Shown piece after piece: positions 44,506 to 52,318 of a stretch of DNA of 64,000 nt. The translations under genes and the position numbers were made by a program. The notes beneath the pieces are model-generated. The model ran no database searches. It saw only the letters and a program-made list of their open reading frames with translations, and was not told the origin of the DNA. This DNA is from Streptomyces sp. NBC_01445 (GTDB lineage: Bacteria; Actinomycetota; Actinomycetes; Streptomycetales; Streptomycetaceae). Where the stretch lies: positions 2,294,001 through 2,358,000 of the forward strand of contig NZ_CP109485.1 of assembly GCF_035918235.1 (NCBI RefSeq), in the 5' to 3' direction. The first letter of the stretch is position 1. The number at the start of each line of letters is the position of its first letter.

Positions 44506-45843
44506 ATGACGGGGGATGACGACTGGCTTCAGGCCGCTTTCGGTGCGCTTCCTGCCCGGTCACGTCGAATGATCGAGGATCGTGCCGACGGGAAGACCCA
44601 CGGAAGTATCGGGCAGGAGCATGAGGTGAGCCGCGAACGGGTCCGCCAGCTGCTCCTGAAGGCGCAGGAGCATCTCTGCGCCTTCGCCGACGCCTTCGTG
44701 GGTGACTGGCGTGATCGGCTCACCACCCTCACCGAGCGCTCGGCCGTGTCCCAGTCCGAGGTGGCGGCGGTGTTGGGCGTACGTGACCAGGTGGGCGTGG
44801 GGCCTCTTGTCGAAGCTGTCGGGGCTGAGCAGCCATTGACGTGGGCTGGTCGTCTGCGCGGCTGGTGGACCCGCAGCCCCGGCGCCCTGGAAGTGCTGCT
44901 TCGGCGAGGAGTGGATGAGGCGCCGCTGCGTGGGGAGGACGTAGCGGTGACCTTCGCGGCTGCCGGAGTACCGGACGAGGTCCCCTTGCTGGATCTGCTC
45001 GGACATCCCGATAGCCCTCTCGTGCCTGGCTTCGGGGGAACTTGGCTGCGCCGTCGCGCCCGCGGAAGGGACGCGGCCTACCTCTTCCTCCTGGCGAATG
45101 GCGAACCCTGCCGCGCGGAGGAGTTGCTGGCGCCGACAGGGATCAGGCGGAAGCCCGCCGTCGCTGAGGCGCTCAGGCGGGACGAGAGGTTCGTGCAGCT
45201 CCGCCTGGAGGGTAAGTGGGCGCTGGCCGAATGGTCTCACCTGAACGTCACTCCGTACCCGAACGCCACGGAGGCCTTCGTCGCTGTGCTGACCGAACTG
45301 GGGCCGCTGCCCAAGGACGCACTCTTCGTGAAGGTCGGCGAGCGCTACCCGGTGACCGTGTGGCGCCTGCACCAATGCCTGCTGGACGACAGGGTGGGCA
45401 TCACGGAGGATGGCTTGATCGAGCTGGTCGCGCGAGGTGCTACCCCGATCGAGGAAAGCGAGCCGGCACGGCCGGCGAGGATGGCCGTCGATCCTGCGGG
45501 AAACGTCTTTGGCGTCCGGCTCACGGTGGACAAAGACATCCTTCGGGGCAGCGGCGTCGTCGTCAGCAGCTGGCTCACATGGCAGCTCGGAATGCGACAG
45601 GCCCCTATGGTCAGGACCTTCTCCATCGCCGGTCACCCCACACCGATCGTCCTCAAGCGGGCGACGAGCGCGGCCCAGATCTCCAGCCTGCGGGTGTTGG
45701 TGAAGGAGAACGGAATGGTGGGCGGCTGCGAATTCGTCCTCTTCCTCCGCACGGACGACTCGACGGCGCGCATAGAGCACGCTTGTGCCCGGCACACCTG
45801 CCCTGCGATGAGCGAGCCTTCCGGGATCGAGGGTGGAGCTTGA
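44506..45843 (+). CDS. sigma-region-4-like HTH protein closing the defence operon
   Basis: A 445-residue protein. Residues 10-60 resemble sigma-70 region 4: LPARSRRMIEDRADGKTHGS followed by IGQEHEVSRERVRQLLLKAQ. The remaining 380 residues include segments that look like further HTH modules (AEELLAPTGIRRKPAVAEAL; PLPKDALFVKVGERYPVTVW) and a C-terminal domain (SSWLTWQLGMRQAPMVRTFS). No region 2 is present, so it is unlikely to be a normal sigma factor. Alternative starts are ATG 44485 (overlapping the previous stop) and GTG 44470. It could regulate the operon or recognise DNA for it. Confidence 0.8.
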   Translation: MTGDDDWLQAAFGALPARSRRMIEDRADGKTHGSIGQEHEVSRERVRQLLLKAQEHLCAFADAFVGDWRDRLTTLTERSAVSQSEVAAVLGVRDQVGVGPLVEAVGAEQPLTWAGRLRGWWTRSPGALEVLLRRGVDEAPLRGEDVAVTFAAAGVPDEVPLLDLLGHPDSPLVPGFGGTWLRRRARGRDAAYLFLLANGEPCRAEELLAPTGIRRKPAVAEALRRDERFVQLRLEGKWALAEWSHLNVTPYPNATEAFVAVLTELGPLPKDALFVKVGERYPVTVWRLHQCLLDDRVGITEDGLIELVARGATPIEESEPARPARMAVDPAGNVFGVRLTVDKDILRGSGVVVSSWLTWQLGMRQAPMVRTFSIAGHPTPIVLKRATSAAQISSLRVLVKENGMVGGCEFVLFLRTDDSTARIEHACARHTCPAMSEPSGIEGGA

Positions 45844-46304
45844 CGCTTTTCCAGCAGTGGGCCCACCAACCCGGAGCAGCAGTCGCTGTTCTACGGTCCG
45901 TGATTGAAGTACTCGTATCTAACGGCACGGTGACGCAGGCCAACATTGCACCTGACTACATCTCCATATGGGCGATCAAGAGCGACCAGAAGGCGCGGGG
46001 AAATCGCGGCTGCGTTCCATGCCGCCGTGCACGGGCTCCGGCAGCTATACATCGCCGTTCCAGTCCCGCGCACAAGGGCCTAGCCTGCGAGGCTCACGCC
46101 GAGGTGGCCGGTACGGTCGGTGGACCAGGGGGCTGCGGACCACTCACCTGCTCCAGCATCGCGCGCAGGGAGCGAGCGCGAGTGCTTGGAGAAATCCTAG
46201 AGATGCGTCAAGGCCCCCGATGCGCCCACGGAGACCGACACTCCCCAAAGCCCTGACCTGCAATTTCGTCCTGGAGTACACGTAGGCGATCTTCCAGGGC
46301 CTAA
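45844..46304. other. region between the defence operon and the tRNA-Pro scar
   Basis: About 460 bp with no gene I can support; frames here lack ribosome sites and protein-like sequence. It ends at the exact base where the tRNA-Pro(CGG) 3' half begins. Confidence 0.4.
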
Positions 46305-46346
46305 TTCGGGACGAAGAGGTCGTGGGTTCAAATCCCGCTACCCCGG
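46305..46346 (+). other. 3' half of tRNA-Pro(CGG): probable att site
   Basis: The sequence from the anticodon loop onward matches tRNA-Pro(CGG): loop TTCGGGA (anticodon CGG, 46305-46311), stem strand CGAAG, variable AGGTC, T-stem GTGGG, T-loop TTCAAAT, T-stem CCCGC, acceptor strand TACCCCG, discriminator G. Upstream the bases CCTAA cannot pair with CGAAG and no D-arm or 5' acceptor strand exists, so this is a fragment and not a gene. A break at the anticodon loop is the usual cross-over position of tRNA-targeting tyrosine integrases. Confidence 0.8.
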
Positions 46347-46358
46347 CAGCTGAAACAC

Positions 46359-46408
46359 CAGGTGAGGTGGGCGCTTACCGGATTCGGTAGACGCCTCACC
46401 TGTTTCTG
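46359..46408 (+). terminator. tRNA-type terminator hairpin
   Basis: CAGGTGAGG at 46359-46367 pairs with CCTCACCTG at 46394-46402, with inner pairing TACCG/CGGTA around GATT and a TTTCT tail. Its position just behind the tRNA-Pro fragment suggests that it is the original terminator of that tRNA, hence chromosomal flank. Confidence 0.7.
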
Positions 46409-47122
46409 TGTGCATGTCTATCTGCCTGGCTACTGCTCCGGGTTCTGCTTGAGGATGCCGTCTCCTGAACGGCCTCGATGGCGCCGGCCTCAGGTGCCGG
46501 AGCCATGACAGCAAGCGTCTGACACCGACGCGATAGAACTTTCTCTACCTCATCAAGACCCGCGCACGGCGCGGGTGCGTGCTACGTGCTGGGGGTGGAA
46601 GTGAGGAGTCGTCCGCGGCCTAGGGACATGTCTCCGGCGGGGGCGCTCGGGCTCCGGGATGGGAGTGGCGTCGTTCGCGAGTGCCGGCCGGTCCGTGGTG
46701 AGCGTTGTGGGCTCCCAATCCCGTCCGCCTTCGACCCAGGCAGAGCCGAGCGGTGCCATGACCAATCCTCACAGTCGTTCGTACAGTGGCGCGCTCCACC
46801 TTGACACCCTGAACCACGCCCGCTCCACGGTAAGTGGGTGACGGAGGCGCTAGTCACAGGTTCATAAAGCAACACATCCGCAGAACCCCAGTTTGGTCAC
46901 CCAGCTGACGAACACACGTACCGCCAGTGAGAGCTGCGACCCAGGCCACGCCGCTCCCTGCCGATCGGTGTCGGCGCGCTCTGGGGCGCCGTCCAGTGCG
47001 CCTTAGAAGTTCTCCGAGGGGGCTGTGACCTGCCTCACGATCTGGCATCCTAATCTCGCCGCCCCGTACAGCGCACCGAAAGACGCATCCTGACGACTCG
47101 CCATTATGGGAAGGACTATCAA
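46409..47122. other. non-coding stretch before the two-ATPase module
   Basis: About 710 bp without a supported gene. One perfect 8-bp hairpin, ACCCGCGC ACG GCGCGGGT at 46558-46576, could be a weak terminator but lacks a T-run. The last 100 bp become AT-richer and should hold the promoter of the 47123 gene. Confidence 0.4.
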
Positions 47123-48688
47123 TTGAACTCGGGAGATTTTACCAATAAGCAAAAGAGGGCGTTAGTGCCCACTAGGAACCAGATGAAGCTCGAAGAGAAG
47201 ATAGCAGAATTTGAACGCCGGCATGCCTTCGGTAGAAGTTTGACCTCCTATTTGAACCGCAATCTAATCAAAGTGGTTCGCGTCGAACAGGGATTGCAAG
47301 GGCGATGGAGCCTCTTCACCATCCTCCCCCCAGCCACCGCCGAGATGTTCGACATCGACCGGGAGCTTCTCTTCCTCGTCACGGACTACGAGGCCCTTGA
47401 GCCGCGAATTCTGAACGACCTCCAGTCGCAGATGCGGAACAATGCGCGGGTGGAGGACGAGATCGCCGTTCTGATTAGCAGGGACGGAAATGCCCAACGG
47501 CTGGTGAGAATGCGAGCAGGCGAGGCCGCCATCTTGACCATCGAAGGACAGCACCTTCCGGGTGAGGTACCCGACTTCAGAGTCATCGTCTCCGAGACGC
47601 TGGAGAGCGTCGACCACTTTAACGTCACCACCCCGATCACCTCTCCCAGTGCATTCTTTGGCCGACAGCGTGATATCTCCAATGTCAGGCGATTCCTCGC
47701 CCAAGGCCAGCACGTGGGAATCTTCGGGCTCCGGAAAGCAGGGAAGAGCAGCCTGCTGAATCGCGTCTCGTTCCTGGAACGGGAACGAGGCTCCATCGTG
47801 GTAAACCTGGACCTCAACGAATACTTCGGAACTCCACGGCGTTTTCGGGCCGGTATCGTGAGGTCGCTTTCGGAAGAACTGGTCAAGAGTAGGATTATCG
47901 TTCCGAAATTGCGCAGCTTGAGGTCCCACGGGCGGGATGACTTCATCAACGAATACTGGATGGGCGACCTGGACTTGCTCCTGAACGCAATCCAGGCCTC
48001 GCGCAATGTCATCTTCGTGATCGACGAGATCGACAGTGCGCTCCCGTCACGCATCCTCAGTAGGGCCGAGGCCGACGAAGAAGTCGGGCTCCTTCGGGCA
48101 CTTTCGCAACTTCGCGCTTTCATTCAGAAGCGCCAAAGTCGCGGCCAGATCCCTCCGGTAATCCTTTCCGCCGGGGTTGACCCCTCCCTCTTCGAGAGGG
48201 CTTCGGTACGAGGCATCACCAATCCGCTTTTCCAGTTCTCGGCGCTCAAGTTCATCGAACCTATGGACCGTGACGAGCTACAGGACATGGTTAGAACCCT
48301 CGGTAAGCGGACTGGTCTCAAATTCCGAAGCCATGAGGTGATCGACGAACTAATGGAGGAATACGGTGGCCACCCATTGCTAACCCGCCAGGCCTGCTCC
48401 TATGTGCACCGTCATCGCCCCGGAGGGGTGGTCCCTTACCACGTTCAGAAGAGTGACGTGCAGAATGCCTTCGCCGCCAAGGGGCCGGGCTCACCGCTGG
48501 AGCACGCTCGTGCGATCCCAGAAAGCTTTGCCGAGTGGTTCCCCCAAGAATCAACGCTCCTCAGCGAACGATGGTCGAACCGGCACTTCGAACCCATGGG
48601 AACGTCCGGGCTGGAACATGCCATTTCCTACGGACTACTTCACGATGACGGAAGTGTCCGAATGAGGGCACTAACGAGGGCGACATGA
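47123..48688 (+). CDS. P-loop AAA/STAND-type ATPase, two-gene module A
   Basis: A 521-residue protein. A 170-residue N-terminal domain (LTSYLNRNLIKVVRVEQGLQ ... EVPDFRVIVSETLESVDHFN) precedes FFGRQRDISNVRRFL, typical of the start of archaeal-type AAA/STAND ATPases. Walker A is FGLRKAGKSSLLNR near 205 and Walker B NVIFVIDEIDSALP near 294. The C-terminal part contains GGHPLLTRQACSYV, as in STAND winged-helix regions. TTG start with GGGAAGG upstream; ATG 47183 is possible. Base composition is visibly lower in GC than neighbours. Together with the next gene it looks like a defence or conflict module. Confidence 0.8.
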   Translation: MNSGDFTNKQKRALVPTRNQMKLEEKIAEFERRHAFGRSLTSYLNRNLIKVVRVEQGLQGRWSLFTILPPATAEMFDIDRELLFLVTDYEALEPRILNDLQSQMRNNARVEDEIAVLISRDGNAQRLVRMRAGEAAILTIEGQHLPGEVPDFRVIVSETLESVDHFNVTTPITSPSAFFGRQRDISNVRRFLAQGQHVGIFGLRKAGKSSLLNRVSFLERERGSIVVNLDLNEYFGTPRRFRAGIVRSLSEELVKSRIIVPKLRSLRSHGRDDFINEYWMGDLDLLLNAIQASRNVIFVIDEIDSALPSRILSRAEADEEVGLLRALSQLRAFIQKRQSRGQIPPVILSAGVDPSLFERASVRGITNPLFQFSALKFIEPMDRDELQDMVRTLGKRTGLKFRSHEVIDELMEEYGGHPLLTRQACSYVHRHRPGGVVPYHVQKSDVQNAFAAKGPGSPLEHARAIPESFAEWFPQESTLLSERWSNRHFEPMGTSGLEHAISYGLLHDDGSVRMRALTRAT

Positions 48689-48689
48689 C

Positions 48690-49997
48690 GTGATGTTTCG
48701 GTTCAAGAGCCACGACACACTTGCCGAAGCAATCGTCGAGCACCTCGCCTACGGCCAGATCGTGATTCTCCGCGCTATGCCAGGTTCCGGCCGCTCAGTT
48801 CTTCTCAGTAACATTGCCGACAAATACAAGGACATCATAGGTTGTGCTCCCCGTATCCTGCGGCCTGAGGAAAAGACAGACCCCGACTCCGTGGTTCAAG
48901 AAGTCGAGTCGCAGATCGCACGCTGGGGTCAGGCGGCGCTCCTCCTAGATGACTGGGGGAGGATGGTCAGGTCGTCGCCCGACACCCCTTGGCAGCAGAG
49001 GATGACTCGTCTGTGCGTGGACGGACCACAGGCCATCTCGACTGGGGCTCTCGTCGTAGGCGCACCCGGCGAAAATCTCTCACGGTTCGGCGAACAGGCA
49101 AGCCCACTCGTGGATGCTGCTCATGAGGTGTTCCTCATGCCTCTTCTGACTGTTGAGGAGATTTCCCAGGCGCTTTGTGAAGCAGGGATCGACGGAGTCG
49201 AGGCTCAGTCGGCTGCCCGCGAGTACGGTGGCAGTGTCGGCCTGTTGAGAAGCTACGCCGACGGCCGACTCACTGAAGCGAAAATCGAGGAGGCGGTTGT
49301 CAGTGTCGCCTATCACGCACAGTCTGATGCGGCACAACGGATAATCGACCTGTCGCGCAAAGAGGGCTTGGAACTCGCTTGCGATGATATCGACGTTCGC
49401 CTTTGCCCGGTTGTCATCCGGACCTCTTCAGGGCGATCCATGATAGCAAGGGCATTCCACAGTCGTAACATAAAAGACCTAGTCACCGGCTCGGGTCCGG
49501 CTTGGCCCAGGGACCGCAAATCGGCGGTGCAGCGTTTCTACTGCCGAATCTACGGAAGTGACGACGTGTTCTGGTATGACCGCTACATGAGCACTGGACT
49601 GCCGGATCTGACAGACTTCTTGGGCGAGCTCAGCACTGTGGCGGAGGGCAGGAACCGCACATTACGCCTTCTCAGCGGTTCACCATTCAAGCAGATCGAA
49701 CCTGCAGTGCAGGCTCGTTTCGTCTCGGCGGCAACCACATGGGCAGCACGCGGCCTGCACGTTTACTGGCACACCGTTCAGAAGAGAGACATCGGCCCGC
49801 TTCATGACAGACAGCTCGTGTCCAGGTCGCGACTCGAGGGACATCATCTACCGCCGGCCGACCGCATGGTCGGCAAGGTCCCGGCCGGCAACGAAAACGA
49901 CGCGCTATTGCCCCACGCTCCCATTGCGTCCATCGAGGCCGCGTGGCTCAGTTCATCGTGCCTGATGTGCCCGGCACCGTCGAGCTGTGAGTACTGA
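48690..49997 (+). CDS. P-loop ATPase with Arg-substituted Walker A, two-gene module B
   Basis: A 435-residue protein that starts 2 bp after the previous stop. AMPGSGRSVLLSNIADKYKD near residue 30 has the Walker A form except that the invariant Lys is Arg. The Walker-B-like strand is QAALLLDDWGRMV near 82. The central part (LLTVEEISQALCEAGIDGVE, AREYGGSVGLLRSYADG) resembles the lid and winged-helix of AAA ATPases. The C-terminal 170 residues (RKSAVQRFYCRIYGSDDVFW near 274) contain no motif I recognise. It could be a partner or sensor for the adjacent ATPase. GTG 48690 or ATG 48693 may be the start. Confidence 0.75.
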   Translation: MMFRFKSHDTLAEAIVEHLAYGQIVILRAMPGSGRSVLLSNIADKYKDIIGCAPRILRPEEKTDPDSVVQEVESQIARWGQAALLLDDWGRMVRSSPDTPWQQRMTRLCVDGPQAISTGALVVGAPGENLSRFGEQASPLVDAAHEVFLMPLLTVEEISQALCEAGIDGVEAQSAAREYGGSVGLLRSYADGRLTEAKIEEAVVSVAYHAQSDAAQRIIDLSRKEGLELACDDIDVRLCPVVIRTSSGRSMIARAFHSRNIKDLVTGSGPAWPRDRKSAVQRFYCRIYGSDDVFWYDRYMSTGLPDLTDFLGELSTVAEGRNRTLRLLSGSPFKQIEPAVQARFVSAATTWAARGLHVYWHTVQKRDIGPLHDRQLVSRSRLEGHHLPPADRMVGKVPAGNENDALLPHAPIASIEAAWLSSSCLMCPAPSSCEY

Positions 49998-50102
49998 GAG
50001 CGACGGCCATACCGTCGGTCCAAGGTCAGGTTGGAGAGACGTGCCGGTGGGCCAGAAGACAGGCCAGTAGCCGGGCCAGCAGCTGAGTGCGTCTTAGCGA
50101 AC

Positions 50103-50130
50103 GAAACCCCTGCTCATGGGCAGGGGTTTC
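50103..50130 (+). terminator. strong hairpin terminator after the two-ATPase module
   Basis: Perfect 11-bp stem GAAACCCCTGC / GCAGGGGTTTC around TCATGG, followed by TCC. It lies about 105 bp after the stop at 49997 and could serve transcripts from either side. Confidence 0.8.
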
Positions 50131-50549
50131 TCCGTTCTCGGAGCATGAGCGCGGAAGCGTGGAGCACTGCTGGTGACCGAGCCCCAGGCGCCCTGCGAGC
50201 GCTGCAGCGCTCCGTTCCTGGGCCGTCTGTGGGCCGTGCAAAGGGGCCCAATGGTGACCGACGTCGACAACCAGTGACAGGTCAGCTACCGAGGCGCACC
50301 AGGAACCGCCAGGTCATGGACCCCTGACCTAACGGGTTTCCCCCTTGGGGTAGCCGTCAGGCAAGATGGGGCCCTTCTCGCCACCTGGACGCAGGTGCCC
50401 CAGCGACACGTGTGCCGATCTGTCCTGCCGGAACTGTTCCGCTGACATCCAACGCTGACATCAACGCCCACGCACAGCCGCAGCTTTGGGCGCATGCAGA
50501 TGGGTCCTGTGCGGGCAATTGGGCCCAGCCAAGGTCGAGTTGGAGCGAA

Positions 50550-50590
50550 CTCCTAAAGCGGGTGTCGCAGGTTCGAATCCTCCCGGGGGG
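50550..50590 (+). other. 3' half of tRNA-Arg(CCU): probable att scar
   Basis: Matches tRNA-Arg(CCU) from the anticodon loop onward: CTCCTAA (anticodon CCT), AGCGG, variable GTGTC, T-stem GCAGG, T-loop TTCGAAT, CCTCC (one mismatch in the T-stem), then CGGGGGG. The bases before the loop (GCGAA) do not pair with AGCGG and the 5' half is missing. The mismatch suggests decay, so it is not a working tRNA. Confidence 0.7.
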
Positions 50591-50617
50591 CGGGGTACTT
50601 CTCGTATGCTCCGGCGC

Positions 50618-50998
50618 ATGCGACGCACCTTCATACTGCTCGCCCTCGCCGCTCTCGCGCTGGCCGGCTGCACCACCGAGGAGGACAAGGCCGGGAGGTA
50701 CTGGGACGGCTACCGGTTCGGCGAGCAGACGGCGACGGACTACGCGAAGCGGGTCCTCGACAACAACTTCACGTACTGCACGACCGGCGGGGAGGCGGCC
50801 GCCCGGCAGGACATGTGCACCCGCCCTGGCGGCCCCGACACCCGGTACCCCGCCTCCGTGGGACAGCGGGAGTGCGCAGAATCGCTCCCTGACGGCCTGG
50901 ATGGCGACGAGCGCGACGCATGGAACAAGGGCTGCATCACCGGCATGGCTCTCGGCGTGCCGGACGTCGTGACGTACGGGGCCGATCCTCAAAAGTGA
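50618..50998 (+). CDS. small putative lipoprotein
   Basis: A 126-residue exported protein. MRRTFILLALAALALAGCTT is a clear lipoprotein signal with lipobox LAGC; the mature part has several cysteines (FTYCTTGGEAAARQDMCTRP, QRECAESLPDG, KGCITGMALG). An upstream in-frame ATG (50606) adds four residues. No ribosome site is obvious; the start lies about 28 nt after the tRNA-Arg fragment. Function unknown. Confidence 0.7.
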   Translation: MRRTFILLALAALALAGCTTEEDKAGRYWDGYRFGEQTATDYAKRVLDNNFTYCTTGGEAAARQDMCTRPGGPDTRYPASVGQRECAESLPDGLDGDERDAWNKGCITGMALGVPDVVTYGADPQK

Positions 50999-51001
50999 GC
51001 C

Positions 51002-51340
51002 TCAGGACAGTCTTGTTGGCTGGCCAGGTCTGGCGCCGGACGGCTGCGGCAGGGCGTCTCCTGTCGGCTCTTCTTGGCAGGCGTTCCGGAGGCGTTCGTC
51101 CATTTCAGCCCTCAGTTCAGTCAGCCGCGCATACAGCACCTGTTCTTGCTCGGACAGGTTTCCGGACTTCATCCTCGCCAACAACTCGTCCATGGCATCG
51201 GACAGGACACCCAGGCAGGTCTGAGCCGCCTCGTCAAAGCCGCGATCGTACACACTGAAGTAATAGGCGCGTCCGCTCTCCTTGGCCTCCTCTCGTACCG
51301 CGTGGCCGAGCTCGCGCAACATCTGCTTGCCCCTCGACAT
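51002..51340 (-). CDS. small helical protein, unknown
   Basis: A 112-residue, highly charged helical protein (MLRELGHAVREEAKESGRAY; GVLSDAMDELLARMKSGNLS; LYARLTELRAEMDERLRNAC). ATG 51340 follows AGGGGAGGGGC, a good ribosome site; the 64 codons upstream in frame are low-complexity. It converges on the lipoprotein gene with a 3-bp gap between stops. No family recognised. Confidence 0.65.
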   Translation of the reverse strand: MSRGKQMLRELGHAVREEAKESGRAYYFSVYDRGFDEAAQTCLGVLSDAMDELLARMKSGNLSEQEQVLYARLTELRAEMDERLRNACQEEPTGDALPQPSGARPGQPTRLS

Positions 51341-52265
51341 GCTGCCCCTCCCCTTCCCCGTACTCGACACCGAGTTGCTGAAGGTACCGCCCGGCTGGCC
51401 CAGTTGGCGACAACAACCGCTTACGCCCGGCTGGCGACTGCCTACCCCGCTGCGGGGCCTTCGCCGAGCGACGCTGATGCGCCGTGACCACCGTCGGGCG
51501 CTGGGCCGCCAGCGCGAACGTCTGCGGACCATCAGCGCAGGTGAGAGGCGTCACAGACCAAGGCAGCATCCTCACTCAGGTTGCTTCGCGGCGAAGAGGT
51601 CATCACGCTAGGTGCGACCCATCGCATCCGCCGTCGAGCCTTGCTCTGGTCGACGGCGGACAGCGTGGCTTAGGCCGGTAGGGGTATAGCGAGGCACACG
51701 CGCGCCGGCGCGGTCGGCTGACCCGCCATCGTGGCGGACTGTCGTCGGCTGAGGCTCAGACACTCCTGGGCCCAGCTCCGCCAAGGATCGTTCGAGGCGA
51801 AGGCACCCTGCCATTCGCGTGCCAGATCCTGCGGGGAATCAGTGGGAACTCGCCCCGGGTGCGACCAGGACTCCAGCACCACTCCGCCGCAGGTCAGCGC
51901 AGCAACCGCCGCCAAGAAACCCGAGCTTCCCAAGCTCAGGGCTCGCATTCCCACTGAGGCGTCCCGAGGCGACGAGGCCTAGGCGCGCCAGCAGTGAGGA
52001 ACAGTCGGGCGTGACGCTCGGGTCCGAAACGGACCGCATTGATCACGACTCCAGACAGGCCCTAGGAGCGCGGGGTGTTGACGGCAACAGACGTCACCCA
52101 GTGCTCAGGGGATGGGGCGGATTCCCCCACATGTCCCCCCGGAGACCTTCAGCCGTGGATTTCTCCAGGTCAGCCGTTCACGAACCGGCCCGCTGTAAAT
52201 CTGCCGGTCTACCACAACGACCCCGGCGTACGTGTTGATGCCGATTCGCGCCCTGCGGAGACAGG
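51341..52265. other. mostly non-coding region
   Basis: About 925 bp with only one weak minus-strand candidate (51670-51954). No repeats or RNA genes seen. Confidence 0.4.
51670..51954 (-). CDS. possible small exported protein (weak)
   Basis: A 94-codon frame with a signal-like start (LGSSGFLAAVAALTCGGVVL) and a polar remainder (DLAREWQGAFASNDPWRSWA). No family and no clear ribosome site; may not be a gene. Confidence 0.3.
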   Translation of the reverse strand: MGMRALSLGSSGFLAAVAALTCGGVVLESWSHPGRVPTDSPQDLAREWQGAFASNDPWRSWAQECLSLSRRQSATMAGQPTAPARVCLAIPLPA

Positions 52266-52300
52266 GCAGCCTCATCACTTTAAGGGGGTGATGAGGCTGC
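52266..52300 (-). terminator. hairpin terminator of the nuclease gene
   Basis: Perfect 13-bp inverted repeat GCAGCCTCATCAC / GTGATGAGGCTGC with a 9-nt loop, lying 18 bp beyond the stop of the minus-strand gene ending at 52319. Confidence 0.8.
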
Positions 52301-52318
52301 CGCTCCAAGTCACCGAAT

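Larger units (their letters stand above)
49998..50617. other. intergenic region with terminator and tRNA-Arg fragment
   Basis: About 620 bp with no supported protein gene; it contains the terminator at 50103-50130 and the tRNA-Arg(CCU) fragment at 50550-50590. Confidence 0.45.

Noticed and set aside
46558..46576. Perfect 8-bp hairpin as a firm terminator
   Set aside because: No T-run follows and no gene ends nearby, so I list it only as a possibility in the intergenic entry.
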